Part shown: positions 17,150 through 24,986 of the stretch, one piece after another | How positions within the stretch are numbered: the stretch's first letter is position 1 | How the letters are laid out: each line of letters starts with the position of its first letter | NCBI GenBank assembly: GCA_023248495.1 | Contig: JAHFEK010000018.1 | Coordinates: forward strand, 1-51,387 | Direction: 5' to 3' | Length of the DNA stretch: 51,387 nucleotides | Origin: Nitrospinales bacterium | GTDB lineage: Bacteria > Nitrospinota_A > UBA7883 > JACRGQ01 | Made by a program: the position numbers and the translations under genes | Notes under the pieces: generated by a model | What the model was told of the DNA's origin: nothing | The model's database searches: none | Seen by the model: the letters and a program-made list of their open reading frames with translations, nothing else

Positions 17150-18697
17150 TTATACCTTTAAACTCGTAACCTTCCGGTTCGAAAGGATGAGGTTGAACAA
17201 CGAGCGGGAGACGTAGACCGATGTGAAGAGCGACGCGATCAGGCCGATGGTCAGCGTTACCGCGAAGCCTTTCAGCGGGCCGGTGCCGAATTGGAAGAGC
17301 ACCAGCGCCGCGATAAGCGTGGTGATATGGGTGTCCAGAATGGTGAGGAATGCCCGGCCGAAGCCGGCATCCACCGCCGCGCGCAATGTTTTTCCATACC
17401 CCAATTCTTCGCGGATACGTTCGTAGATCAGCACGTTCGCGTCCACCGCCATGCCGATGGTCAGGGTTATGCCTGCGATGCCGGGCAGGGTCAGCGTGAA
17501 CTGCATATACGCCATCAGCCCCGCGATAATGACGATGTTGAGCATCAACGCGAAATCGGCGATGAGGCCGCCGGTGCGGTAGTAGGCCGCCATGAAAATA
17601 ATGATGGCGAGCGAGCCGTAGAGGCAGGCATTTACGCCGTCGCGTATCGAATCGGCGCCAAGGGTGGGTCCGACCGACCGCTCTTCCTGCAGCGCCAACG
17701 GCGCGGGCAAGGCCCCGGCGCGCAGGATAATGGTCAGATCGTGCGCCTGGTCGGCGGTAAAGCCCCCGGTTATTTGCGCTTTGCCGCCGGTTATCTTCTC
17801 GCGGATGACCGGTGCGGAATGCACTTTGCCGTCCAGGATGATCGCCATCCGGTGTTTTATGAATTTTTCCGTGAGTTCCCCAAAGCGCCTGGCGCCTTCG
17901 CCGTCGAATTCTATCGAGACGTACGGCTCGTTGAACTGCTGGTCAATCCGCACGTCGGCGTTGGCTATCGATTCGCCGCCAAGCATCACCCGTTTTTCGA
18001 TCAGCATCGGGTTGCGCGGCTCGATTTTACCGGTCACCGGGTCTTTGGCATATTCGTACATCAGCTCCGAGGTGGGCGGGATGTTTCCCTTGAGGGCTTC
18101 TTGCAGCGAGGCGTTTTCATCAACCATGCGGAATTCAAGCCGCGCGGTGGTTTTAATCAGTTCTTTGGCCCGTTCGGGGTCTTTCACGCCGGGGAGCTGG
18201 ATGAGGATGTGATTTTCACCCTGCTTTTGAAGCATCGGCTCGGCAACGCCAAACTGGTCGATACGGTTCCGCAGGGTTTCCAGCGCCTGATCCACGGCGT
18301 GTTGGCGAATTGCCTGCGCCCGTTCCGCGGTGATGCCGTAGTAAAGATGGTTGGCGTCTTTGCCGGTTTCTGAAAGTTCGCCGAACTCTTTTGCTTCCGT
18401 GCGCGTCTTATCAAGATCGGCGGCGTGGGATAGTTCAATGGCGATCCGCTTTTGATCGTCCACGCCGAAACTGACCGGGATGATGCCGATCGCTTCAAGC
18501 CGCGTGCGGAAATCTTCGGCGGTGCGGGCCATGGACATCTCGACCGCCTTCTCGGTTTGCACTTCGTACAGGAGGTGCATGCCCCCTTGCAGGTCGAGTC
18601 CCAATTTTATCTTCTTATTGAGGGGCAGGGCGGCATAGAGGGACGCCGCGATCACTGCGCCGATTATGATAAAGCGCCAAAGAAGCGGTTTATTCAT
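17150..18697 (-). CDS. secD: Protein translocase subunit SecD
   Basis: The 515-residue protein carries the SecD signatures LGLDLQGGMHLLYEV near the N-terminus, LRNRIDQFGVAEPMLQKQG in the first periplasmic domain, IILRAGALPAPL before the second helix, and GIAGITLTIGMAVDANVLIYERIREEL in the membrane half. These are followed by GFGRAFLTILDTHITTL. It works with SecF and YajC in late steps of export. Its ATG overlaps the yajC stop (ATGA, 18694-18697), indicating coupled translation. Confidence 0.97.
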   Translation of the reverse strand: MNKPLLWRFIIIGAVIAASLYAALPLNKKIKLGLDLQGGMHLLYEVQTEKAVEMSMARTAEDFRTRLEAIGIIPVSFGVDDQKRIAIELSHAADLDKTRTEAKEFGELSETGKDANHLYYGITAERAQAIRQHAVDQALETLRNRIDQFGVAEPMLQKQGENHILIQLPGVKDPERAKELIKTTARLEFRMVDENASLQEALKGNIPPTSELMYEYAKDPVTGKIEPRNPMLIEKRVMLGGESIANADVRIDQQFNEPYVSIEFDGEGARRFGELTEKFIKHRMAIILDGKVHSAPVIREKITGGKAQITGGFTADQAHDLTIILRAGALPAPLALQEERSVGPTLGADSIRDGVNACLYGSLAIIIFMAAYYRTGGLIADFALMLNIVIIAGLMAYMQFTLTLPGIAGITLTIGMAVDANVLIYERIREELGYGKTLRAAVDAGFGRAFLTILDTHITTLIAALVLFQFGTGPLKGFAVTLTIGLIASLFTSVYVSRSLFNLILSNRKVTSLKV

Positions 18698-19029
18698 GCT
18701 TTATCCACTTCCACGGTGTCTTTATGACCGGCCACATAGTGACGGTTTACCTTGATCTTCACGTCGTCCGCCACCTGTATGGTGATGACGTCGTCTTTTA
18801 TCTTGGCGATGGTGCCGTAGATGCCCCCGGTGGTCATCACGCTGTCGCCTTCCTTGAGTCCGGCGATCATTTCGCGTGTTTCCTGCTGTTTCTTCTGCTG
18901 CGGGCGGAAGATGAGGAAGTAGAAAATGATAACCACCAGAATAAGCGGGGCGTATCCCATGATAATGTCAAAGCCCGTCGCGTTGGCGTTTGGCGGCGGG
19001 GACATGGCCCATGCGTTATCGACAAACAT
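18694..19029 (-). CDS. yajC: Sec translocon accessory subunit YajC
   Basis: The start is the ATG at 19029, with GGGAGG nine nt upstream; the longer open frame has no ribosome site and no homology. The 111-residue protein has a short periplasmic N-terminus, one membrane helix (APLILVVIIFYFLIF) followed by the family hallmark RPQQKKQQE, and the compact cytoplasmic domain (GDSVMTTGGIYGTIAKI). It is the first gene of the secDF run and has a good promoter candidate just upstream. Confidence 0.95.
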   Translation of the reverse strand: MFVDNAWAMSPPPNANATGFDIIMGYAPLILVVIIFYFLIFRPQQKKQQETREMIAGLKEGDSVMTTGGIYGTIAKIKDDVITIQVADDVKIKVNRHYVAGHKDTVEVDKA

Positions 19030-19066
19030 TGTTAAAAACCTCCCAATACCTAAAAATTGAAGGGTC

Positions 19067-19095
19067 ATTAAAACCCAAAGCGTGGGAAAGTGCAA
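19067..19095 (-). promoter_or_regulatory. Candidate sigma-70 promoter for yajC-secDF
   Basis: On the minus strand TTGCAC (19095-19090) is followed after 17 nt by TTTAAT (19072-19067). It would start transcription about 30 nt before the yajC ATG. This is one of the better-matching promoter pairs in the window. Confidence 0.5.
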
Positions 19096-19183
19096 GGGGG
19101 AGATGCGCTTTTTGAAATATAGGCCGCAACGGGCTATCCAGCTATAATCGGTGGTAATCATGCAGTGGCAATTGAAGGGGAAC

Positions 19184-20569
19184 ATGCGGTACGGTTTGGC
19201 CGCCGCGGTATTATTGGCGGTTTCATTTGTGCTGCAGACGGCGTTTGTTTGGGAGCAACACGGCTCCCCCACGGAAACTTTTTTCCGCGATAATGCGGCA
19301 TTCGACAGTTCCCGTTTCTTGGCCGATGCACGGGTGATTGAGACCGAAGGGTTATATGACGGCGCGCCGCGGCGGCAGCTTCATGCGGTGTATCCGCTTA
19401 TCATAGCCGGTTTCGAAACGGTGTTCGGGCAAGCCCCGGCGGCTCTTCTTTTATTTCAGGCACTGCTCAATTGCGCGATGTTTTTTATGGTCTGGCGGCT
19501 TGCGCGCCGCTGGTTTGGCGAGGGGGTGGCGCTGGCGGCGCTTTTCCTGTGCGTCTTTTACCTGTCTTTTGTTTTTTACGCCGGCGTCTGGCTGCGCGAA
19601 ATCGTGGTGGTCTTTTTGGCCGTGACGGTTCTCGCGCTTTTGGACGAGATGGAGCGGCGCGGCGGCCGGTGGCAGTTTGCCGTGGCGGCGGGAGTTGCCG
19701 CCGGGCTGTTGATGGAGACGCGGCCTTACCCGATTCTGCTGGTATTGGTGGTTGCCGCGCTGTTGTTGGCATTGGCGAGACGCCAAATAGCCGCATCGGC
19801 CGTGGCCGCATTTGCCGCGGGCTGCTTTGCGGTCATGATGGCCTTGCCGGGACCGGGTGTTGCCGGTGAAGGGGGGCCGCTGGCGCATTTTTTGAGCGGC
19901 AATGTTTTGGATGGGGCGTACGGCTACCTCTGGCTTACCACCCCCACCAAGGAGCGGCTATTGGCTGAAAGCGGTGGCGGCGCAGTCAAAGGACTGTGGC
20001 TCTTCCTTGGCGAAATCGCGCATCAGCCGTTGCCATACGCGGCGTTTTATTTCAAGAAACTCCGTATGCTTTTCGGTGATTTCGCCATTCCCTCCAATTA
20101 CAACATATATCTGTTTAAAGAAGAGCTTTCGTCCGTGCTGCACGCGCCGTTTGTCACCTTTGGGCTGGTTTTTCCATTTGCGGCGGTCGGCCTGTGGGAG
20201 GGGTGGCGCGGGCGGCGCGGATCGCGCTGGCTTTATCTTTTCACTTTCGCGTTGACGCTGGGGGTTTTCATCTTTCCCATACAGGAGCGTTACCGCCTGA
20301 TAATGGTTCCGTTCTTCATCATTTTCGCCGCGGCGGGAATGGCTGCGCTTTATGACTCGTTGCGCGCGGGGAATGCCCGCAAAGGAGCCTATCTCTCGGC
20401 GCTGTTTCTGGCCGCGCTCTTACTATGCCGGTTTGATTATTGGCCGTTGACCGGGATCGTCGGCGCCGCCGATTACCGCAATCTCGTTATCGCCTACGGT
20501 GCAGCCGGAGATGGCGTAAAAGCCCGCTATTACGAAAAGAAGGCGGCGGCCTTTGTGCCAGCCCGGTAA
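19184..20569 (+). CDS. Integral membrane glycosyltransferase, GT39/ArnT-like
   Basis: The ATG at 19184 has AAGGGG just upstream and begins a hydrophobic helix; an in-frame ATG at 19160 is a possible longer start. The roughly 461-residue protein has about ten to twelve membrane segments. An early loop with acidic residues (FFRDNAAFDSSRFLADAR) and the motif AVYPLIIAGFETVFG follow the GT39/PMT_2 pattern, in which a lipid-phosphate sugar is transferred to a periplasmic acceptor. The late QERYRLIMVPFFIIFAAAG segment is typical of the family. It is the first gene of the surface-glycan cluster and faces away from yajC. Donor and acceptor are unknown. Confidence 0.75.
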   Translation: MRYGLAAAVLLAVSFVLQTAFVWEQHGSPTETFFRDNAAFDSSRFLADARVIETEGLYDGAPRRQLHAVYPLIIAGFETVFGQAPAALLLFQALLNCAMFFMVWRLARRWFGEGVALAALFLCVFYLSFVFYAGVWLREIVVVFLAVTVLALLDEMERRGGRWQFAVAAGVAAGLLMETRPYPILLVLVVAALLLALARRQIAASAVAAFAAGCFAVMMALPGPGVAGEGGPLAHFLSGNVLDGAYGYLWLTTPTKERLLAESGGGAVKGLWLFLGEIAHQPLPYAAFYFKKLRMLFGDFAIPSNYNIYLFKEELSSVLHAPFVTFGLVFPFAAVGLWEGWRGRRGSRWLYLFTFALTLGVFIFPIQERYRLIMVPFFIIFAAAGMAALYDSLRAGNARKGAYLSALFLAALLLCRFDYWPLTGIVGAADYRNLVIAYGAAGDGVKARYYEKKAAAFVPAR

Positions 20570-20629
20570 AGAATGGGGGGGTAAAACCCGATATAATCGT
20601 GGCGGACAATCAACAGATGTTGGGGGTGC

Positions 20630-21505
20630 ATGAATAAGCCGGCAACCGTATCAGTCGTCATTCTTACCTGGAACAGGAAAGACGATCTCCGTTTCACTTT
20701 GGAGCGCCTCAAGCGTGAACGGTACGCGCCGCTGGAAGTGATTGTGGTGGATAATAATTCCACCGACGGCACGGCAGCCATGATGGCCGCCGATTTTTCA
20801 CAATTCCGCTATCTGCCGCAAAGCGAAAACCGTGGGATCGCCGGTTACAACATCGGCTTCAAAGCGGCCACCGGCGATTACATCGTGGCGCTCGATTCAG
20901 ACAGCTATCCCGCCCAGGATGCCATCACCCGCATGGCGGGCATTTTCGAGCGGCATCCCGAAGCTGGAATAGTGGCATTTGACGTACATGCGGACGTTCA
21001 CGGAGGAGGGGAACGGCCGGTGCCGGGCGCGGCCGTGACCGAGGTGTATGGCTACCATGGGGCGGGCGTGGGCATCCGCCGCGCGGTGTTCGAAAAAGCG
21101 GGCTATTGGTGGGAACCATTATTCCTTTATTTCAATGAAATGGATCACGCCCTGAGGACCGCGAGTGAGGGGTTCGCCATTTTGTATTCCCCGGCGGTGC
21201 GCGCGTATCACAAATCAAGCCCGGTGGCGCGGCCCGGTGAACGGGGGGCTTTTTTCTACACCCGCAACGCGTTCTGGATTGTCTGGCGCCACTATCCTTT
21301 TTGGGAGGCGTGTATTGCGACCGCGTACCTTATATACAACGCCTTGGGCGAAACCATTTGGCAGGGGACGGGTGTTTATTTGCGCGCGGCAGCCGCCGCT
21401 TTTGGCGGGGCGCATGCCGCGTTGCGGGAACGGCGGCCTCTGCACCCCGCGCTTTTCACCCGTACGCGTATTCCTTTAAAGCTGGTTTTTACAAGGTTCC
21501 GCTGA
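20630..21505 (+). CDS. Family 2 glycosyltransferase
   Basis: The 291-residue protein opens with the GT-A fold: VSVVILTWNRKDDLRFTLERL, VIVVDNNSTDGTAAM, and the metal-binding DSDSYP equivalent to the DXD motif (about 86-92). The acceptor region (FLYFNEMDHALR) is the ED-like motif of rhamnosyl/GalNAc-type GT2 enzymes. It is probably cytoplasmic, adding sugar to a lipid-linked glycan. A TATAAT sequence at 20592-20597 lies upstream but has no good -35 partner. The next gene begins 2 nt after the stop. Confidence 0.88.
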   Translation: MNKPATVSVVILTWNRKDDLRFTLERLKRERYAPLEVIVVDNNSTDGTAAMMAADFSQFRYLPQSENRGIAGYNIGFKAATGDYIVALDSDSYPAQDAITRMAGIFERHPEAGIVAFDVHADVHGGGERPVPGAAVTEVYGYHGAGVGIRRAVFEKAGYWWEPLFLYFNEMDHALRTASEGFAILYSPAVRAYHKSSPVARPGERGAFFYTRNAFWIVWRHYPFWEACIATAYLIYNALGETIWQGTGVYLRAAAAAFGGAHAALRERRPLHPALFTRTRIPLKLVFTRFR

Positions 21506-21507
21506 AC

Positions 21508-22011
21508 ATGAAGACTCTTATCATCCGCTCCGCCTCCATGGAACGGCTGGATGCTTGCGCCGCCGCGCTGGGGGGGGTGGGGAGTGAAACGGATATTCTG
21601 ACGCACGCGCATTTAATTCAGGGCATCACGAACAATTATCCGGCGGCGGCGGTGGTGGAGTATCCGCACACCGGCGATTTTTCCCCCGCCAGAATGGCGC
21701 GGCTGGCGCGGATGGGGAAGTTGGCACGGCGTTACGATAAAGTGGTCGTGCTGACCGGGAATCTTTCCGGGGCGGGGTATATGAATGTGCTGCGGGGGGC
21801 GTTCTGCTTCGGTCCGGTGGAGATATACAATATTAATGGCGAATTCCGCCCCAAAAGCCGGGTTGCCGTGGCGGGTGAATTTTGGGGCAGAATCATCTTA
21901 AGCCCGGCGCTGTTTTTTGCTACAATTCTGGCATTCGCAATCGGCGGGGTGGTTTTGCTGGGGTGCGCCGGTGATAACGCGCAAAGGGGAACATGGCCAG
22001 GAAAAAAATAA
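21508..22011 (+). CDS. Uncharacterised protein with one C-terminal membrane helix (surface-glycan cluster)
   Basis: I do not recognise this 167-residue protein. The start at 21508 follows the GT2 stop by 2 nt. The N-terminal 125 residues look like an alpha/beta domain: MKTLIIRSASMERLDACAAAL could be the first Rossmann-like strand and helix, and KVVVLTGNLSGAGYMNVLRGAF a later one. This recalls half of a GT-B glycosyltransferase, but no catalytic motif is evident. A single membrane helix (about 131-155, LSPALFFATILAFAIGGVVLL) precedes a short tail. It overlaps the ATP-grasp gene by 19 nt, so the two are likely co-translated and may act together. Confidence 0.6.
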   Translation: MKTLIIRSASMERLDACAAALGGVGSETDILTHAHLIQGITNNYPAAAVVEYPHTGDFSPARMARLARMGKLARRYDKVVVLTGNLSGAGYMNVLRGAFCFGPVEIYNINGEFRPKSRVAVAGEFWGRIILSPALFFATILAFAIGGVVLLGCAGDNAQRGTWPGKK

Positions 22012-22973
22012 ACGTTCTGATTACCGCGGCTTCACGGCGCGTGGCGCTTATCCGCGGATTCCAGAACGCCCTCAAAGTCAGCGGCACGCCGGGCGAAGTA
22101 ATCGCCACCGATACCGATCCGCTCTCCCCCGGTCTTTTTTTCTGTCCCCGGTATCACAACGCCCCGCTTTCCAATTCACCGGATTACATACCGGCCATAA
22201 TGGATATCTGCAAAAAAGAGGAAATCGGACTGCTCATTCCCACCATCGACGAGGAGCTGCCGTTGTTTGGCCGCCACAAAAAGGAATTTGCCGGGGCGGG
22301 GGTGCTCATCCCGGTCGTGGACGAGGAAATCGGCGATATATGCAATGACAAGTACAAGACCTACCATTTTTTCAAATCCCACGGCCTGCCGATGGCCGAG
22401 ACCTACCTGCCCGCCGAAGTGCGCGCGCAAAAGCCGCCGTTGCCGCTTTTCATCAAGCCCCGTTTCGGCCGGGGGGCCGTGAGCGCGTATCCGATCAACA
22501 GCGCGCGCGAATTGGATTTCTTTATCGATTACGTGAAAGACCCGGTGGTGCAGCGTTTTCTGCCCGGCAAAGAGTACACCATCGACGTGCTTTGCGATTT
22601 CGCCGGGCGGGTTATCTCCATCGTGCCGCGCCAGCGGATGGTTATCCGCTCCGGCGTTTGCGACAAGGGCCGCACCGAAAAACATCCCGCGCTGATGCGG
22701 CTGGCCGAAGAGGCCGCGCGCGCGCTCAAGCTGATCGGGCCCGCGAATCTTCAATGCAAGATGGTTGGCGATACCGTCATTTTTTTTGAAGTCAATCCCC
22801 GGTTCTCCGGCGCGATACAGCTTACCATCAATGCCGGGGCCGATTTCCCCCGCCTTATCCTGGACATGATGCACGGCGAGATCGCGCCCCGCATCGGCGA
22901 TTTCGAGGATGGCCTCACGATGGTCAGCTACGAGGAAAGCGTCTACCGTGCCGGCGGCGGCTGGAGACGTTGA
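21993..22973 (+). CDS. ATP-grasp domain protein (CarB-like ligase)
   Basis: The 326-residue product starts at an ATG with AAAGGGG upstream. It has an N-terminal Rossmann-like pre-ATP-grasp part (VLITAASRRVALIRGF, ATDTDPLSPGLF), then the ATP-grasp fold: LFIKPRFGRGAVSAYP for nucleotide binding, VVQRFLPGKEYTIDVLC, and the metal-binding FFEVNPRFSGAIQLTINAG. ATP-grasp enzymes of this short CarB-like type occur in surface-polysaccharide clusters and join an acyl phosphate to an amine. A sugar N-acyl or amino-acid modification is plausible but not shown. Confidence 0.8.
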   Translation: MARKKINVLITAASRRVALIRGFQNALKVSGTPGEVIATDTDPLSPGLFFCPRYHNAPLSNSPDYIPAIMDICKKEEIGLLIPTIDEELPLFGRHKKEFAGAGVLIPVVDEEIGDICNDKYKTYHFFKSHGLPMAETYLPAEVRAQKPPLPLFIKPRFGRGAVSAYPINSARELDFFIDYVKDPVVQRFLPGKEYTIDVLCDFAGRVISIVPRQRMVIRSGVCDKGRTEKHPALMRLAEEAARALKLIGPANLQCKMVGDTVIFFEVNPRFSGAIQLTINAGADFPRLILDMMHGEIAPRIGDFEDGLTMVSYEESVYRAGGGWRR

Positions 22974-23000
22974 CAGGGTGCCGAAGAACCATGTATGCCT

Positions 23001-23072
23001 GTTATGCTGAGGACCGGAGCGGCGAAGAATCCCTTTCCGGAAAGTGATCCTTCGCCTCCGGTTCAGGATGAC
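23001..23072. repeat. 72-nt imperfect palindromic repeat (REP/MITE-like)
   Basis: The left arm (GTTATGCTGAGGACCGGAGC, then GGCGAAGAATC) and the right arm (GATCCTTCGCCTCCGGTT, then CAGGATGAC) are inverted copies with small gaps, around a CCGGAAAG-like centre. The pattern matches a widespread class of bacterial intergenic palindromes of the type CTGAGG..GCGAAGAATC. It sits between the ATP-grasp gene and the dehydrogenase gene, ending 8 nt before the latter's ATG, so it occupies the ribosome-loading region of that gene. Confidence 0.65.
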
Positions 23073-23080
23073 AATTGAAC

Positions 23081-24142
23081 ATGGCTAAGCAGTATAAAGT
23101 CGGCGTGGTGGGCTGCGGCCGTATCGCTTCGCTGCTGGAGGAAGACCCCCTGCGGGAGAAACCGGCCACCCATGCCGGAGCGTACGCCGCCTTTCCGCGC
23201 ACGAAAATAACCGCCGCGTGCGACATCGACCGCTGGCGGCTGGCGAAATTCCGCGATACATGGCGCGTTCCTTCCGACCGTTGCTATCGCGATTACCGCG
23301 AGATGCTGGCGCGGGAGGATGTCGACATCGTCAGCATCGCCACATGGACGGAATCGCACTGCGACATTGCCCTCTTGGCGGCGAAGAATCCGCATGTCAA
23401 GGGGATTTACCTTGAAAAGCCGATTACCGTCAGTCTCAAGGAGGCCGGCCGCGTTATTGCCGCGTGCAAAAAACGCGGCATCAAGCTGCTGGTGGGGCAC
23501 GAGCGGCGGTTTGACGGCAACTTTTCCCGCGTGAAAGAGATCGTGGAGAAAAAGGAACTTGGCGCGCTCAAGACCATCTTCGCGCAGGCGCTCTCGTTGC
23601 CGCCGCCGAAGCTTGCGCGGAAAAAATACATTGGCGGCACGCTGTTGCACGATGGCACCCATCTGTTGGATTTGGTGCTCCACTACGGCGGCCCCGCCGC
23701 ATGGGTGATGGGGTTCGACAAACGCCCCCACGGCAAGCGGAACATCGAAACCGCCGCCGGAGGGATCGTAATGCTCCACAGCGGCGTCACGGTGTTTGTG
23801 GAAGGGGGAGGGGAGCGGAACTACTTCAAATTCGATCTCGACATGCAATTTGAAAATGGCCGCATCGTCATTGGCAACGGCGGCATCCACGTCTTTCAAA
23901 ATTTCACCAGCCGCCACTACACCGGCTTTCACGAGCTGGCCCCCGTCCCGTTCACGAATCCGCGCAAACGCGAAAACAGCTTTATCGGCTGCGTGCGGGG
24001 ATTGGTGCGCGCCATGGAGACCGGGCGCGAGCCGGTATCAAGCGGCACAGAGGCGCGCGACGCGCTGGAACTGATCCTCGCGATCTACCGCTCCGCCGAT
24101 AACGGCGGGAAAAAAATATACTTTCGCGGGCGGAAGAAATGA
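23081..24142 (+). CDS. Gfo/Idh/MocA-family NAD(P)-dependent oxidoreductase
   Basis: The ATG at 23081 is chosen over a TTG two codons upstream. The 353-residue protein has the N-terminal Rossmann fold (VGVVGCGRIAS, then TAACDIDRWRLAKF) and the family's LEKPITVSLKEA motif. The second half carries GGTLLHDGTHLLDLVLHYGG, where the D-x-x-x-H pattern matches the catalytic His of sugar dehydrogenases. Members oxidise or reduce sugar or sugar-nucleotide hydroxyls. Context suggests a nucleotide-sugar step. The palindrome just upstream may affect its translation. The stop overlaps the next ATG (ATGA). Confidence 0.85.
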   Translation: MAKQYKVGVVGCGRIASLLEEDPLREKPATHAGAYAAFPRTKITAACDIDRWRLAKFRDTWRVPSDRCYRDYREMLAREDVDIVSIATWTESHCDIALLAAKNPHVKGIYLEKPITVSLKEAGRVIAACKKRGIKLLVGHERRFDGNFSRVKEIVEKKELGALKTIFAQALSLPPPKLARKKYIGGTLLHDGTHLLDLVLHYGGPAAWVMGFDKRPHGKRNIETAAGGIVMLHSGVTVFVEGGGERNYFKFDLDMQFENGRIVIGNGGIHVFQNFTSRHYTGFHELAPVPFTNPRKRENSFIGCVRGLVRAMETGREPVSSGTEARDALELILAIYRSADNGGKKIYFRGRKK

Positions 24143-24900
24143 GCGCGCCCAAAAATCCCGTCATCATCATCCAGGCCCGGATAGGGAGCAGCCGCTTTCC
24201 CGGCAAAACGATGCATCCACTTAACGGTATTCCGCTCATCGGCTGGCTCATCGAAGGGGCGCGCAAATTCGTCAACGCCAATGCCGTCGCCGTCGCCGTG
24301 CCGGATCTGCCGGAAGAGGACGTGCTCCGCGCGTATGTGCAAAGTCTGGGCGTTCCCTGCCTGCGCGGCCCGGTGAACGACGTGCTGGCCCGGTACCACA
24401 TCGCGGCAACGGCCCTCAAGGCCGACCCGGTGATACGCCTCTGCGCCGACAGCCCGCTGGTGGCGGCGGAGTTCATGGACGGGATGATTCAATCGCACAT
24501 CGAAACGGGGGCCGACCTCACCAACGGCGCCCGGTATCCGCTTGGCTCGGTGGGAGAGGTCATCAGCTTCCGCGCGCTGGATCTGATGCACCGGGAAGCC
24601 ACGGCCCCCTATTGCCGCGAGCATGTCACGCCGTACATCCACGAACGTCCCGGCCAGTTCAAAATCGATACCATTCTGCCGCCGGTGTGGATGCAGCGGG
24701 ATTTCCGCCTGACCGTCGATACCGCCGCCGATATGGAAATGATGGCGCGGCTTTTTGATGGGATGGCCAAAGCGGGCCTTGCCGTGAACTTCACCAGCGC
24801 GATGGCGATACTGGATGTGAAACCGGAAATCGCCCACATCAACGCCGCTATACAACAGCGCAACTGGCGCGCCGAAAGCCCCATCCTCGGCAACCGGTAA
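24139..24900 (+). CDS. SpsF/NeuA-like cytidylyltransferase
   Basis: The 253-residue protein begins with IIIQARIGSSRFPGKTM, the nucleotide-binding start of CMP-sugar and CDP-sugar cytidylyltransferases of the SpsF type. VIRLCADSPLVAAEFMD (metal-binding region) and FRLTVDTAADMEMM follow; the last is the LDV/TVDT motif found in SpsF. It probably activates a sugar acid or amino sugar for the surface glycan. It overlaps the dehydrogenase gene by 4 nt and is the last gene of the glycan run; an 86-nt gap separates it from fadE. Confidence 0.8.
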   Translation: MSAPKNPVIIIQARIGSSRFPGKTMHPLNGIPLIGWLIEGARKFVNANAVAVAVPDLPEEDVLRAYVQSLGVPCLRGPVNDVLARYHIAATALKADPVIRLCADSPLVAAEFMDGMIQSHIETGADLTNGARYPLGSVGEVISFRALDLMHREATAPYCREHVTPYIHERPGQFKIDTILPPVWMQRDFRLTVDTAADMEMMARLFDGMAKAGLAVNFTSAMAILDVKPEIAHINAAIQQRNWRAESPILGNR

Positions 24901-24986
24901 CCGCCCCTGTTTTTCCACTTTCCCCGCCGAAAAGCGGTTCTGTTTTGTAGTAGTATGGAGCCAAGCCTACAGAAAGGGGACACTTA

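Noticed and set aside
19112-19148. Promoter for the GT39-like gene from TTGAAA and TATAAT
   Set aside because: The -10 matches perfectly but the spacing is 25 nt, too long for sigma-70, and no other -35 fits.
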